This document shows positions 22,709 through 34,600 of a DNA stretch of 64,000 nucleotides, one piece after another. A program made the position numbers and the translations under genes. This DNA comes from Neoscytalidium dimidiatum (taxonomy: Eukaryota > Ascomycota > Dothideomycetes > Botryosphaeriales > Botryosphaeriaceae), in NCBI GenBank assembly GCA_037367355.1, contig CM074703.1, forward strand, positions 1,922,001 to 1,986,000, read 5' to 3'. The notes below the pieces were generated by a model. That model worked only from the letters and a program-made list of their open reading frames with translations, was not told the DNA's origin and made no database searches. The stretch's first letter is position 1. Each line of letters begins with the position of its first letter.

Positions 22709-24539
22709 GCTGGGTCGGGCTGTCGCGTGCGGATTCGGCGAGCGTGTAGGTGAGGTGAGGCTGGCGTGAGGGCGGAAGGTGTAGGTGTAGGTGTTGGCTT
22801 CAGGTCGCGACGGCGTCGAGCATCACATTCACCTTCACACTCGGGGGACGCTGAGGAGGAGCGGTGGAGAAGGATTTCTTCGTTGTCGGTAGCTGACAGC
22901 CAAGGTTGGGCGGGCGGAGAGGTCGCAATGGCAGCCTGGGTTCAGCAGGCTGGGAATGCTCGCTTTAAAGGAATGGATGGGCAGTCAAGAAAATTGTAGC
23001 TAGGATGGTCAGGCTCAGGTGCCGTGGGCCCGGCGAGCGGCGGCGGGGTGGGCCTAACCCAACCAGCGCTCGCTGCGGTATGCGCGATTTGGGGCGATGC
23101 GACGTGGGATAGGGTTGCGCGGTGGAGGGCCCAGGGCACAGGTGCTGTGGAGCTGGGGCGCCGCCGGGGGGCGGCAAGGCTGTCTTGGCTGACATCGGTG
23201 CGCGGCCGAGCTCCCGTCCGCCTGAGGGGAGCGCCGGCCAGTGCTGTGTAGCGGTGCCGTGTGGTGTTGTTGGATGCTGGCTGTCCAGAAGGTAAGCCTC
23301 AGAGCGGGACGCCGCCGTCCCTGCATTGGGAAGAGCGTGGGCGGCGGCCGTGGTTGGCGCACGCACGGCGCCCAGCGACAGGCAGAAGGGCAGACTCGTC
23401 GCCATCGACCTGACTCCCTCGATCCCGCCGTCTGTGGACTGGACAGGGTTCGTCATCCGTCCGGCTGCGATCCACTGCCACCCCCGGTGTCGCTTGCGGC
23501 CAATCCCCGTCGCACGTGATGTTCACGTGGGAACACGCAAGGAATCGCCGGCCCCTCGTCGTCACTCCGTCCTACCAGGTGCAGCATCATGATCCCGTTG
23601 CGCGTGGTGTATCGCTGCCGACGTGCTCTTCTTATCTCTTGTCGTGTGCGGACGCCCGCCGACCCGGATCCCAACCCTGCTAACGGCAACGCGATGCGCG
23701 CGGCACGCAGCAAATGGCAATACTGGCAGACAACTTGACCCGGTCGCTACGTCTGTCGCGATTGGTGTCGCTGCTCGGCCAAGGCCGGCAGGCGTAGCGC
23801 GGCAAGTTTCCCGATCATCGCCGCCTCCACAGCCGCCAAGCGTGGCTTGATACCCTCGGACCGCACCCTAGAGGCATCTGCGCCGCTCTTGTCAATTAAA
23901 CCTATCCCACTCTGCACCAATTGCTTTACCTAATCGTCGACCGCCGGAGTCAGCGTTGCGAGTCGCCGTCCGGTTAAAGCGTGGCCCAGCAAGTTTCGCC
24001 GTCGCTTGCCGCCGCCTAAACCGTCATCTTCGTGCCTCTTGTCGTCCGCCAATGTTTTTTTACCTTTTCCTTTTTTTGCCTTCTCTGCTCCGCATGCCGT
24101 CTCCGGTCAAGCTCGCAGCATACCAAGAAACGCTGCTCTGCGCCTCCCCCATCCCTGTTTCTTAGCTTCTCCACAGTCACTTGCGAACGCCGTTCCCAAA
24201 CTCAGCTGATGGTCGTCATATGGCGGTGGCGCCTGTGGACGGAACAAGCGGTGCTCAGTGCGTCGATGCGGCTTCCCCTAGATGGACAAGGTCTGCCTTT
24301 GCTTGCCGTCTCTCAAGCGTAAAACATCTGTGCCGCCGCAGTATACGAATCGTCTTGCAGAATTTTCACCCGTCAGGCATGCATAATGTTGTCGGTTCAT
24401 TCCGATGTGTGTGATCGCGATTGGCTCGGTGCCTGCTCATTACGGTAAGTCGTGATTGATCTCACACCATGCTTGTCGGTGTTACCGCCGTGTTATTATG
24501 ATCTCTGCCTTTTCTCTCTTACTCGTCATTCGGTGTTTC

Positions 24540-24545
<6 letters not shown>

Positions 24546-24581
<36 letters not shown>
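24546..24581. repeat. CT dinucleotide microsatellite
   Basis: An uninterrupted pyrimidine CT tract of about 18 units in non-coding DNA. Confidence 0.9.
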
Positions 24582-24583
<2 letters not shown>

Positions 24584-26231
24584 GTCTCAGCCAAGGTCAC
24601 CTCAGAAGTGAGAGCCTGTGGATTCGTATTGCCGTTCTTTTCTATTTCCTGGTTTTCTCGTTCTTCACGACAAATCAACAACACAAGCTGGACCCAATTC
24701 ATAACGTGCCTTATCAATGCATGAATCAAATAAACTTTAAATGTAGCTTGTCTTGCACTCCCTTGTTAGCAGCGTGAATACCTTTCACTGCGAGTAGATG
24801 ATATATTATAGCATGTAATTTGGAAAGCAAGCTAAGACCGTCTGGAACATCATCACCTATCCCCCCAGCCCCTCTCCCCAGTGCTTCTGCTTGATCTTAC
24901 AGGAAAAAAAGGACCAAAGTCGACTGATCCACATTCTCGCCACGCACAGTGATCTTATCTACGGTGTAGACCGATAAAGCAATGTTATCTATGCTGCGAT
25001 GGGTGCCAAAGCCTCAGTAGCTGCACACAAGCACATCCAAGTTGAGCATTGCCTCCTGGAAAACAGATGAAAAGGCCGCGACGTCAACGTTGACCAGACC
25101 GACCGGCCAGTTACGGCTTCTGTTCGATTAATGTCGACGTTTTTACCCCGCCCTGCCAATTCATGTACACGTTGCTATGGCGTGAACAGGCCTACACAGC
25201 AATGAGAAATCCTGAGCAGCGCCTGCCCGAGGAGGAGGACGAGGAGGAGGAGATTCTTGTTCTGAAACTCCTTTCGGCTCCTTATCCTCATTGTCGCTGT
25301 TACTCTCTACACTGTTTGCTTGCGGCCTGATCGAAGGCAAAGCTGAGCGAGTGCCGTTCGGAAGGGTTAGGAGTTGCTGTTCGAGACCCTGTCGGTGGCG
25401 GAGCCTGGCCACGGGGCGAGAAGCATCCCTAGTGCAACTGCATCAATGATTGTAGAACATGGTTGCAGAATAAGGCGGCGTACCTCCGATTTTGAGTAAA
25501 ACCGATTGGGAGATAGATCACCAGTATTGACTCGGATCATTGTGGGAGGCGCCGGTCGTGGAGGACGGAGTATGCAGTCACAGCCGCGGGTACTCCTGTG
25601 TAAGTGGTGGCGGCGCTTCGATAGTGGCAGCGACTGCTTTATTGCTAATCGGATCGTGACCAGGACTATTGAGACCCGTTTCTCATAGTAGACATGCCTG
25701 GCGACGAATGCAAGCGAGAAAAACTAACGAATGACAGGAAATTTTGTGAGTGGAAGTGAGAGATTGGGGTTTATGCTGGATCTGATTGGGCTCGTGCCGC
25801 AGCCTCACACAAAGCGATGCTTTGATTCCGACTAGTGTATAACATTGCTACCGGGGGATATAATTGAACTACGAAGAGTAATGAGATTCTCATACAGTGT
25901 TGTGAGGTTCAAAGGTGGTGTCGGGTAAGGCAGGCATTTCAGGGTGCACGCTTTGTCATAAAGACTAATATCTCTAAGCTAGTTAGACCATAAAGAAATA
26001 ATAAACGAACACTCAGAGAAGATCTAAGGCACATATCTATGCAGAGGAAGGTCATTGAATGAATGCTACAAATACACACGAGGGTATTTCTTTCCAAATC
26101 GCCGTCATCAAATCGTCACCCGCAACGCCAGATACCCGAGTCTCTACAAGTTTGCAACCAAGCATTCGCAATCCTGCACCCAAGAAGTCAAAACGACACG
26201 CACGACAGAAAAAAGTTCCAAGGGTGGTGGA

Positions 26232-27959
26232 TCAGGCGAACTTTGCTTTCTCGGCATCAATCAACCGTTCCTCCGAAAAGCCCGTCTCCGGGATCGAGAA
26301 ATCCCCGGCATCGGCGGCATCCAGTATCCTCCTGTTCTTATCCTCCACTGCCTTTCTGTGCGTCTGGCGCATATCTTCGAGCCTCTCCAGGCCGCGCTGC
26401 AGGTTCTCGATATGGAGGATGATGGGCATTTCGCTCTCCATGCCTGCGAGATCCGGGAGGGTGGCGCGCTCGCGCATGTCTTCCAGGCTGACGGCGATGG
26501 CGCGGAGCTTCACGATGGTGGAGCTGACGTGGCTGACGGCGGTGCGGCGGTAGGCGTTGAAACTCCTGAGCATCCTAATCTGGCTGTCCAGCTTCTTCAC
26601 GTCGGATCGGTTGCCGCCGAGCTTGGTCCAAAGGTTTAAGAACAACTCGTCGCGCTTGTCGCGGAGACTGGCGTCGTCGCGGACGGAGATCTCGTGGATC
26701 GCGGTGAGATGGTCTTCTAGGCTGTCTAGCAGTCCCAGGAGTGCATCTGCCTGGGCGATGAGGCTGATGATCTCCTCCTCTATCTTCTGGGTGTGCTTGA
26801 TGTATTGGATGACAATCTTCTCGTAGGAAGTTCTGTGAGGTGCGAGTCCCCACAGCAGTTTATCCCAGACGAAGCGTTCCAAGGCACCTCGTCCATCTTC
26901 ATGACCACCAATGTTATCGATGACCTGAAGCGTCCACTTGTGCGTTGTAATGATTTTATCTGTGGTCGTCCCAATGCGCGAATTGAAGCGGGTGAGGTCC
27001 CACACGGCTTGCCTTGCCTTATTGACGAAGTTGGAAAATTCCAGATCCAACTCTGACTTTGAAGGCAGTTTGGAGTACCTGACAACAGTCCTCAGATCCG
27101 CGATGGCCATCTGGCCCTTCTTCATTTCACCAGGCAGACCATCGTACATAGATGCAGATGCAAGGATATCCTCGAAAGCCTGCTGGGCGCTCATAAGTTC
27201 GTCGAACTCCACCGAGCCTGAGGAATCGGACGTTATACGAGACTTCGGCGATGGCTCACAAAACGGTAGATTGAGAAAGGATGCTCCAGGCACGGCACAT
27301 ATCGGGCTGAGCGCCAGAGAAAAGCTGGAGTACACCCACGTCCTGGCAAATGATACGAAAACGGCAAACATCAGGACGGCGACAGCAAGAGCTATGACGG
27401 GCTTCAGGACATCCAAGGCAAAGATCAGAACCGAGAAGGCATAACTGAGGACCGGCCCAAGCACGTTCGTCCATAGTGATTCAAACAGCGTTGGTTTATC
27501 ATCTTGACTCCCTGGAGGTGGAACACGCTGCATGGGCCGCGACCTCCTGGACGCCCTCTGTCTTACATCCTGCGCATCGTCCTCCTCCACGATGGAATGA
27601 GATATGCGTCTATGGGGACGACGGGCGCCACTATGAAAGGGCGAGTCGGCAAAGGAGCCATCGGGAGAGGAAGGCATGACGAACTCAGGTTCCGCAGGGG
27701 TCTGGGAAACAGCTCGTTTTGGCGGTCTGCGGGAAACAGGCGTGGAGGGAGTAGAATATCTTGCGGCCTTGGCCGAGGATTGTGGGACTGGACTAGGGGG
27801 CAAGTAGGCCTTCTTTGTACGCTGAGCGTCTTTGTGTGAAGGTGCGTCGCTATCTATGCTCGACGATTGTCCAAGGTCGTGGTCGTCCTCGCCGTACGAG
27901 AGAGATCCCCAGGACTCGCTGAGCTCTTTGGTCCGTGAGCGAGCCTTGCGGCGGCCCAT
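26232..27959 (-). CDS. Membrane protein of unknown function with helical C-terminal half
   Basis: A single 575-codon frame starting with ATG at 27959. Residues 1-155 are polar, Ser/Pro/Arg-rich and probably disordered. About 165-206 is strongly hydrophobic (LSYAFSVLIFALDVLKPVIA and the following stretch), long enough for one or two membrane helices. From about 240 to the end the protein is charged and helical, with heptad-like stretches (VKKLDSQIRMLRSF, ENLQRGLERLEDMRQTHRKA), so coiled coil is likely. I do not recognise the family; the composition looks like a real conserved fungal protein rather than a shadow frame. It is divergent from mitochondrial threonyl-tRNA synthetase. A nuclear-envelope or ER location is possible but is a guess. 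Confidence 0.75.
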   Translation of the reverse strand: MGRRKARSRTKELSESWGSLSYGEDDHDLGQSSSIDSDAPSHKDAQRTKKAYLPPSPVPQSSAKAARYSTPSTPVSRRPPKRAVSQTPAEPEFVMPSSPDGSFADSPFHSGARRPHRRISHSIVEEDDAQDVRQRASRRSRPMQRVPPPGSQDDKPTLFESLWTNVLGPVLSYAFSVLIFALDVLKPVIALAVAVLMFAVFVSFARTWVYSSFSLALSPICAVPGASFLNLPFCEPSPKSRITSDSSGSVEFDELMSAQQAFEDILASASMYDGLPGEMKKGQMAIADLRTVVRYSKLPSKSELDLEFSNFVNKARQAVWDLTRFNSRIGTTTDKIITTHKWTLQVIDNIGGHEDGRGALERFVWDKLLWGLAPHRTSYEKIVIQYIKHTQKIEEEIISLIAQADALLGLLDSLEDHLTAIHEISVRDDASLRDKRDELFLNLWTKLGGNRSDVKKLDSQIRMLRSFNAYRRTAVSHVSSTIVKLRAIAVSLEDMRERATLPDLAGMESEMPIILHIENLQRGLERLEDMRQTHRKAVEDKNRRILDAADAGDFSIPETGFSEERLIDAEKAKFA

Positions 27960-28462
27960 AGTGCAACGAAAATCGCGGGAAACGGCAGGCTCTCTGACTC
28001 GGCCTCAAGAGTAGCTGCGGACGGCGTTGACGCGCGGGTGGCAAGTGAACAAGATTGCGACACAGAGGAAGACTCGACAAGCGCGAAACGGCGGGCGCAG
28101 TGGCAAAGCGCAGTGGGAAAGCTAGGCGGTCGAGGCAGTTCGTGTGAATCAATGTGCGAGGAGGAAACCGCAGGAGTGGCCATATGCCAGCAGCAGGAGC
28201 AAGCAGTGGCAGGCGAACGAGGTCATGTTGAGGAGATCAGAGCAAGTTGGCGGCAGCATTAACACAGCACAGCAGCCCACCTCGCGTCGTTGTCGTGGCA
28301 GGCGCGGGCGCGGGCGCAACGGTCACGTCACGCGCCGAGCTGTGGGCGCCAGGCAGCCCAAGCTCTGTCTGCCTCGGTGAGTGATGGCGGCCTGGCTGCC
28401 TCGCCGCGGCGCGTCGACAGCTTGTGCCGCGTCCAGAAAATCTCCCAGCATCTCCGCTTCCG
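27960..28462. promoter_or_regulatory. Divergent promoter region of the unknown membrane protein and MST1
   Basis: 503 bp between two divergent ATGs, GC-rich around 28.3-28.4 kb. No specific motif is claimed. Confidence 0.45.
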
Positions 28463-30073
28463 ATGCCCGCACGACGTCCGCCGCTCCACCTCTCGCACAT
28501 CGCCCGCTATGCCAGGGCTGCACGACCTCAATTGCTCGCGCGCCCAGCGCTATGGGCCAGGGCATGCTCCTGCTCAGCTCCGCGACCCTCTCCGCCTGCG
28601 CAGTCCCTAAACCCGACGACTGACCAGCCGCCAAAACCGTCCGCCGATCATCGAGAATTGGGCGCTCAACAGGACCTTTTCACCACCTCCCTTTACTCTC
28701 CCGGCTCGCCGCTATTACTACCCAATGGCTCTGCTATGTTCAACAAGCTCGCGAATTTCCTGCGCACCCAGTACCCGTTGTTCGGCTTCCGCGAGGTCAT
28801 CACGCCTACGATATACAAGAAGTCATTATGGCAAAAATCGGGACACTGGGAGAATTACGCGGAAGATATGTTCTCGGTGCAAGGCCGCGGAGCAACAGGG
28901 CAAAAAGAGGCCGCAGAGATAGGCGAGGATGAAGAGTTCGGACTCAAGCCCATGAACTGTCCCGGCCATTGTCTGCTCTTCGCGAGCGAGAAGCGCAGCT
29001 ACCGCGACCTGCCCATCCGCTACGCCGACTTCAGCGCCCTTCACAGGAACGAGATCTCAGGCGCCTTGAGCGGGCTCACGCGCGTGCGCCGCTTCCACCA
29101 AGACGACGGCCACATCTTCTGCCGGCCATCCCAAATCCAGGACGAGATCAAGCGCACGCTCGACTTCGTCAGCATGGTGTACTCGACCTTCGGACTGGGT
29201 CCCTACAAGCTCCTCCTATCCACCCGGCCCGAAGACCACTACATCGGCACCGCCGAAGAATGGGACCGCGCCGAAAGCCAGCTCAAAGCGGCCCTCGACG
29301 ACAGCGGGCGCGAATGGGCCATCAACGCCGGCGACGGCGCCTTCTACGGGCCGAAGATCGACATCGTGCTGCGCGACAGCGACGGCAAGGAGCACCAGAC
29401 GGCGACCGTCCAGCTGGACTTCCAGCTGCCCCAGCGCTTCGACCTGTCCTACAGCGCGCCGGCGCCGGACCTCGAGCGCGCCGGCGCCGTCACGGCCGAC
29501 ACCCCGGCCGGCCTGCTCGCCGCCTCCGGCCCCGTCACGCCCGTCATCATCCACCGCGCCATCCTCGGCTCGCTCGAGCGCTTCCTCGCCCTCCTGATCG
29601 AGCACTACGCCGGGAAGTACCCCTTCTGGCTCGCGCCCCGCCCGGCCGTCGTCCTCACCCTCTCCCAGGACCCGGCCCTGCTCGCGCACGCGGAACGCCT
29701 GGCCGCCGCCCTCGCGGGCACGTCCGAGCGCCGCGACGAGCGGACGGGGGGCGTCGTGCCCGCGCCGCTCGGGCGCCCCGCCGTGCAGGTCGACGTCGAC
29801 GCGTCGGCGCGGGCGCTGGGGAAGAAGCTGAGGGAGGCGCGGGAGCGCGGGTACAATCACATTCTGGTGGTGGGCGCGAAGGAGATGGAGAGGGGCGTCG
29901 TACAGATGCAGGCGTGGAATCAGCCGAATCTGGGAGCGGCGGAGGAGGTGCTCAGGAGCGTTGCTGGGGGTGAGGGGTTGGAGGAGGGTGGGCTTGCGAA
30001 GGGGAAAGGGGTGGAGTTGGAGGTGGAGGCGGTGAGGGGATACTTTGAGGGGTTGATGGATGCGTATTTGTAA
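28463..30073 (+). CDS. MST1: Mitochondrial threonyl-tRNA synthetase
   Basis: An uninterrupted frame of 536 codons from the ATG at 28463; the open frame extends to 28424 only through a GTG. The first 45 residues are rich in Arg, Ala and Leu without acidic residues, a mitochondrial targeting type. Class II core: residues that bind zinc in threonyl-tRNA synthetases are present as C166 (MNCPGH), H217 (DDGHIFC) and H364 (IIHRAI); motif 2 is the RNEISGALSGLTRVRRFHQD block; motif 3 lies near ILGSLERFLALL. The C-terminal part from about 385 is the anticodon-binding domain (YNHILVVGAKEMERG). It lacks the N-terminal TGS and editing domains of cytosolic enzymes, as in yeast Mst1 (462 aa). It charges mitochondrial tRNA-Thr. 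Confidence 0.95.
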   Translation: MPARRPPLHLSHIARYARAARPQLLARPALWARACSCSAPRPSPPAQSLNPTTDQPPKPSADHRELGAQQDLFTTSLYSPGSPLLLPNGSAMFNKLANFLRTQYPLFGFREVITPTIYKKSLWQKSGHWENYAEDMFSVQGRGATGQKEAAEIGEDEEFGLKPMNCPGHCLLFASEKRSYRDLPIRYADFSALHRNEISGALSGLTRVRRFHQDDGHIFCRPSQIQDEIKRTLDFVSMVYSTFGLGPYKLLLSTRPEDHYIGTAEEWDRAESQLKAALDDSGREWAINAGDGAFYGPKIDIVLRDSDGKEHQTATVQLDFQLPQRFDLSYSAPAPDLERAGAVTADTPAGLLAASGPVTPVIIHRAILGSLERFLALLIEHYAGKYPFWLAPRPAVVLTLSQDPALLAHAERLAAALAGTSERRDERTGGVVPAPLGRPAVQVDVDASARALGKKLREARERGYNHILVVGAKEMERGVVQMQAWNQPNLGAAEEVLRSVAGGEGLEEGGLAKGKGVELEVEAVRGYFEGLMDAYL

Positions 30074-30640
30074 GGGTCGTGGGGCGAAGTGCTGTTGAGA
30101 ATGGAAGAGAACTCGGCGCCGCGGTTGGGTGCGCTACGGTCTCGATCTGCGTTGTCTGATTGTACAATCTTCCGCATTCGAGACTGCGGGAGATCCCCGA
30201 GGACTCCGAGGCTTATCGGGTATGTAAGATATAATGCGCCAGCGTGAACCCACCAGGCTTCGAACTGAGGCAACCCAGGTCAGATGCCTCCTGTTGGCAC
30301 GTCTGTTCTAAATGAAATCTCACTTCGGCTATACACTGAGAAGCACTTTTAGGCTCTGCAACGGGACCGGAACGGTTGATTTGGCCAGATATCTGCAGTC
30401 TGGCAGGAGGCACTCTCAGCACAGGGATGCGTTCGGCGGGTCGTCGTGCCGTCAGCCAGATTCTGCTTGCTTTGTCTGGGCTTGTTCTGCGCCCAAGCAC
30501 GACAATGTCTTGAGGGACGCATATCAATCAGTTCAAAATGCGGGAGTGCACACAGCACAGCACCTCCCGGCCGTTTTGCTCGCCGGATGTCCGATCCGAC
30601 AGCTGCGGTCATTGCCCGAAGCCGTTTCTCGGAACCAATT

Positions 30641-30954
30641 ACCGCTACGTTCGAAGTCGAGCAGCCGTAGCTTCACCTTCCTGCTCGCTCGGGAGCCCGA
30701 TCCAACTGCTGCGTCCATTCGAACATGCTCGCCGGGATAGATCACCGCTGCGTTCGAGGTTGAGCGCGGACTTCCCGTTTGGGAGAGCGGGGCGGATGTA
30801 ACCCCCCTACAAACGCTCGGAGGATGTTGCTCCTCCATCCCACTTATTCGGATGCCGTGTCCGACAGTTACAATCATTTGAAAACACGCCTCGGAATCGA
30901 CTACCGCGACGTTCGAAGTTGTGCACTGCCATCTCCCGTTTGAGGGCAGACGCG
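30641..30954. repeat. Degenerate direct repeats around a GTTCGA core
   Basis: Three related copies with the pattern ACCGCxxCGTTCGArGTyG: near 30641, 30744 and 30903. The last two also share downstream similarity (a CCCGTTTG element, then CGGrTGTA-like sequence), about 158 bp apart. More diverged partial copies occur near 31495, 32335 and 33340, and inverted near 34370-34390. They look like old relatives of one dispersed element, of unknown nature. Confidence 0.45.
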
Positions 30955-31651
30955 GGTGTAGCGCACTGTGTATATATGCATGAGTTCGGTGAAAGCGGCC
31001 TGCTCCGCCGTCGGTCCCTATGTAGGTGGGGTTGCGGTAGGGCTGAGCAAAGGGACCCGACGTTTTGCGTAGATCATCCGCGCTGGAACGTTCTTTGGGC
31101 CCTCTCGCAGTACATATTTATCTTTTCATTTGCCGTTCGGGTGCATCAGCGGCCCTGTTCGAGATGCGTACCGCGCTTGGCGTCGTAATTCCATGTTTGG
31201 CATGTTGGAGGCCGCCCCGGCTCCGCGGCCTGCTTGACAGGAAGAAACCGTGCAACGGCCCGTATACTTACTCGTACAGCGCGCTGTAGAGAAAAGGCAC
31301 GAGCGCGAACTGGCCCCCTTTCACCTTCCGGACAACGAATCCGTTCTCTTGTCGTCTGCCAGTCCATGCAGTCTTGAGCGGAGGCTACTCCGCCCTACCC
31401 GCCCATTCAAGATCTGGGTCCGCGGAAGTCAATGTAGAGATCCACGTCTCTGATACGTCAACTTCGTTGCACCCCTCCGCGGAACCAGACAGTCCGCGAC
31501 GTTCGAGGTTCGATTGGCACGGAGCGGGTTAGGGCAGAACCTGCTGGTGCAAAAGCGGTGTCCCGCGCATCTTCGGACGTAGAGACCTGCTCCGCGGAGC
31601 GGGGCGCGTTCCACGTCGAGCTCAATCAGCACGTGTCAAGAAGCTTTGTTC

Positions 31652-31674
31652 TTTTTTTTTTTTTTCTTTTTTTT
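31652..31674. repeat. Poly-T tract
   Basis: Fourteen T, one C, then eight T in non-coding DNA. Its meaning is unclear; it could mark the A-tail side of an old retroposed element on the minus strand, but no body of such an element was recognised. Confidence 0.7.
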
Positions 31675-34600
31675 GGGCGCCCTGAGGTACTGTATAGTAC
31701 ACACATACCAGCGGGGGCTTGGTGCGGGAACGCGAGGAGCGAGTTACACTGGGTAGGCTTTTTCCTCGCGCAAGGAAGTGTAGGGCTCGGTGTTGTTGAA
31801 CAGCCCCAATTACTTTGGCTCGATCTGCGGCATGCATGTATGTACGATGATTGCTCCGAAGATATGCCACGGAATGCAGGATCGTTCCACGGCGTGGGCG
31901 GCTGCGGACACGGTGCTCGACTCCGCGAAGCTTGGTTTCGGAGATACGGAATACGACGGCTGGACATGCTGGCGTGACCTGCGTGTGCAACTCGCGTCGG
32001 AGGGGACCGTGGTGAAATGGCTGGGGCGTGGACATTTTCTCGCCACGTCTGAGAACAAGTCGCTTTATTTTTCTGAGTCTAGGTGTCCGGATGTTCCATT
32101 GGTGGATGCGGGAGCTGTGGCATATCACGGAACATGTTCACGCTGAAGTACGATATTCACGAGGTAGAGAGCAGAAGAACGCTCTCCGCGAGCAAGCGTG
32201 TGTAGCAGCAATACAACACCATCCAAAAGGGCTAGATCATAATACTAGCACCCGTGTCTCTCGCCAACGAGCTCCAAAAGCCGCCGAAGCAAAGACGCTC
32301 GACAGCTGATAGGTTCTAACACTGGCGGAGACGAGTACCGCAGATGTTCAAAGTTACGACGCAGGCCGCTCATTCAAGTATCGGTCATCTCGATTTGCGC
32401 CGGGAGGAAAAATAGGCGCGGAACTGGTCACGATTGCTGCCGTCTCACCGGCCAACATCGATCGTGGTTTGGATGCGAAATCAGGCCACGCGCGGGTAAA
32501 TAGTTTCTGGTAGGAGGGAAGGGGGGGTTGTCAAGTGTTTTGGAACTGGTTAGCCTTCGAAGCTGGCGCGGAGAGAGGAACGTGCGCGACGGATGCAGCC
32601 GATTGGTTGGGTGTCGGGGCCGCATGCCATGTTCTTTGCTGAAGGTGCCTTCTTTTCTTTATCTTCTTTTGCTATCTGACAACTGACTGCACCAATGATT
32701 GGATAGGTAGAAAGGTGTGTGGTTTTTATACAGAGCTGGGACGTGGATATGGGCTGTTCCAGGGCGATGGTAAACGACGTTTTGTGCAGATGTTACGTAG
32801 ATAAGGGTCCAGCAGCGCAGGGCCCAGACTACGGCACGCAGGGGCTGACGCTAGTTTGTTGCTTTAACAAAATGGCTTGCAGATGATTCAGCTTGGAAAT
32901 TGGCCTGAATCGAGATAGAGCGGGGCTGTGAAGAAATATGGCCAGGATACTGGATCATGGTGCTGCGAGGCGCTCGACACCAATGCACTGCTGTTTGCTC
33001 TGTTCATGGGTAGCGTTACAGACTATGGCGAGGCGGACGGATGTGAAGTGGGGAGAAACTCTTGTGGACATACTCTACACTCTGAGGACTTTCTCACGCC
33101 ACTTCCCGAACACTCTAGAGTAGATAGCTAGCAGCGTCTATATCCATGGTCCGCTCTTATCCGCCTCAACAATGCAATCAGCGGATGGAGTACGAGCTCC
33201 GCCCCAGGTTAAAGGCAAGGCATACTATTTACGGCTGCTCCTCGTAGCCGCTAGTAGGTTTCCACATGAGCTCCGGATTCATGCTGGGATCATCGTTCGA
33301 TACGGGGCGTCGGCGTCCGGTGCCTACGACCGACTCCGCTGAGACGTTCGACGTTGGGTCATCCACCAAGACCCTTTCCAGAAGTGCGCAGGGAGACAGC
33401 GGAACAAAGAGAAGCGCGTTGGGTCCGGCGTGCTTATGGAACAAAGGTCGACAGGTTGTTCTTGTGTTTGGGTGGTCCCCGTCGGAGACTCGGCTCTCCG
33501 TACTGAAGTACCTGGAGCGGTGCAAAAGCCCGCCTCCGCGAGTTGATCTCGCTTGTTTGAGTGTGCCAGCCAAACCTCCTGCTGAGTCACTGGAGCGGGG
33601 TACTAATGACGTTATCGTCAATACAGGCGGTGCAAATTTCGTTTCCTGCTAGAGGTCTCTGTCTCTTCTTGTCTCGTCTGGGTATCCTTGTTTATCTACC
33701 GGAGGTACGATCGAGAGATACGGTAGCTAACGACTGGAGACTCCCGTACTAAGTGGCATGTCATTGTATGTGTGTGTATTGTCGGTCTTATTGACGATAG
33801 GAAAGCCTCTCAGAGGGCAACACCGAGACTTCTTATCGTGGCCAAGATGTTTATAACTGGTTCCGCGACATACGTGGCAGCAGAAAGATAGATGAATACA
33901 TCGCGATCCTTTGTGAAATGGTTGAAGAGACAGTCTAGTTTCGAGGGGTTGGAGTCGGACTTACCGGCTGTCCTTTCTTCTGCTCATACTTAACACAGTC
34001 AAACCCATCGACAAATGACTGGCTGGTTGTCGTGATACGCTGTACACGTTGTCAGCGCAGTCCGAGCGCGTCGCCTGACACAGCTTGCCACTTACCTATC
34101 CAAGAAAGGGTGATTGGCGTTGCGATGTGCTGCAGTAATCCAACCGCTTACAGGGCGAGCGTTAACCCAATGGTTATGAGTCAGACGTGCCCATGAGAAA
34201 GCGGAGGTGGCCGCAACAATGGATGGTTTGGCCTGGTTCCTACCGCAAGTGCGTGCGCAGAGTACAGGCGCCTGAAAGGCAGTCAGCGGACAAGGCTGAG
34301 TCTCCGATGAGATCAGCAGTCCGCGTTACCGTGAACCTGAAAGCCATTTCCGTCATAACGCGTCCGTGTTGCATCAACTTCGAACGTCTGTAGGAGTCCG
34401 TTCCGCTGGGGATTTGGAAATGTCCATCGTAATTGGATGGGGTTTCGAGCCGCGTTTCCAAAAGGCGGTCACAAATATTGACCGGGGAAGAGGCAGAAAG
34501 CCCGCTGCACAGAGGTCGTTTCGCAAGGGTGACGACAGAAGACTGGGCGGCCTCCCATTGTGGAGAGGGCTGATCGCGTGTTTTTTTAAAAAAAAAGTAG

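Larger units (their letters stand above)
22556..26231. other. Long intergenic region with simple repeats
   Basis: About 3.7 kb. The first part (to about 23.9 kb) is GC-rich and has open frames in several phases on both strands, which is what GC-rich non-coding DNA gives; none has a domain. A GGCA tetramer run and a CT tract are listed separately. From about 24.7 kb the composition is more even. I see no gene. Confidence 0.55.

Noticed and set aside
22942..23850. Several overlapping GC-rich frames on both strands
   Set aside because: They overlap one another on both strands, have biased composition and no recognisable motif, as expected for GC-rich non-coding DNA.
28969..29973. 334-codon plus-strand frame inside the threonyl-tRNA synthetase gene
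   Set aside because: Alternative frame of a GC-rich gene; the Arg/Pro/His-rich translation has no domain.
30240..30310. Possible tRNA gene around a GTTCGAAGCC sequence (minus strand)
   Set aside because: The flanking bases do not form a T-stem, and no A box or acceptor stem is seen; kept only as part of the degenerate repeat discussion.
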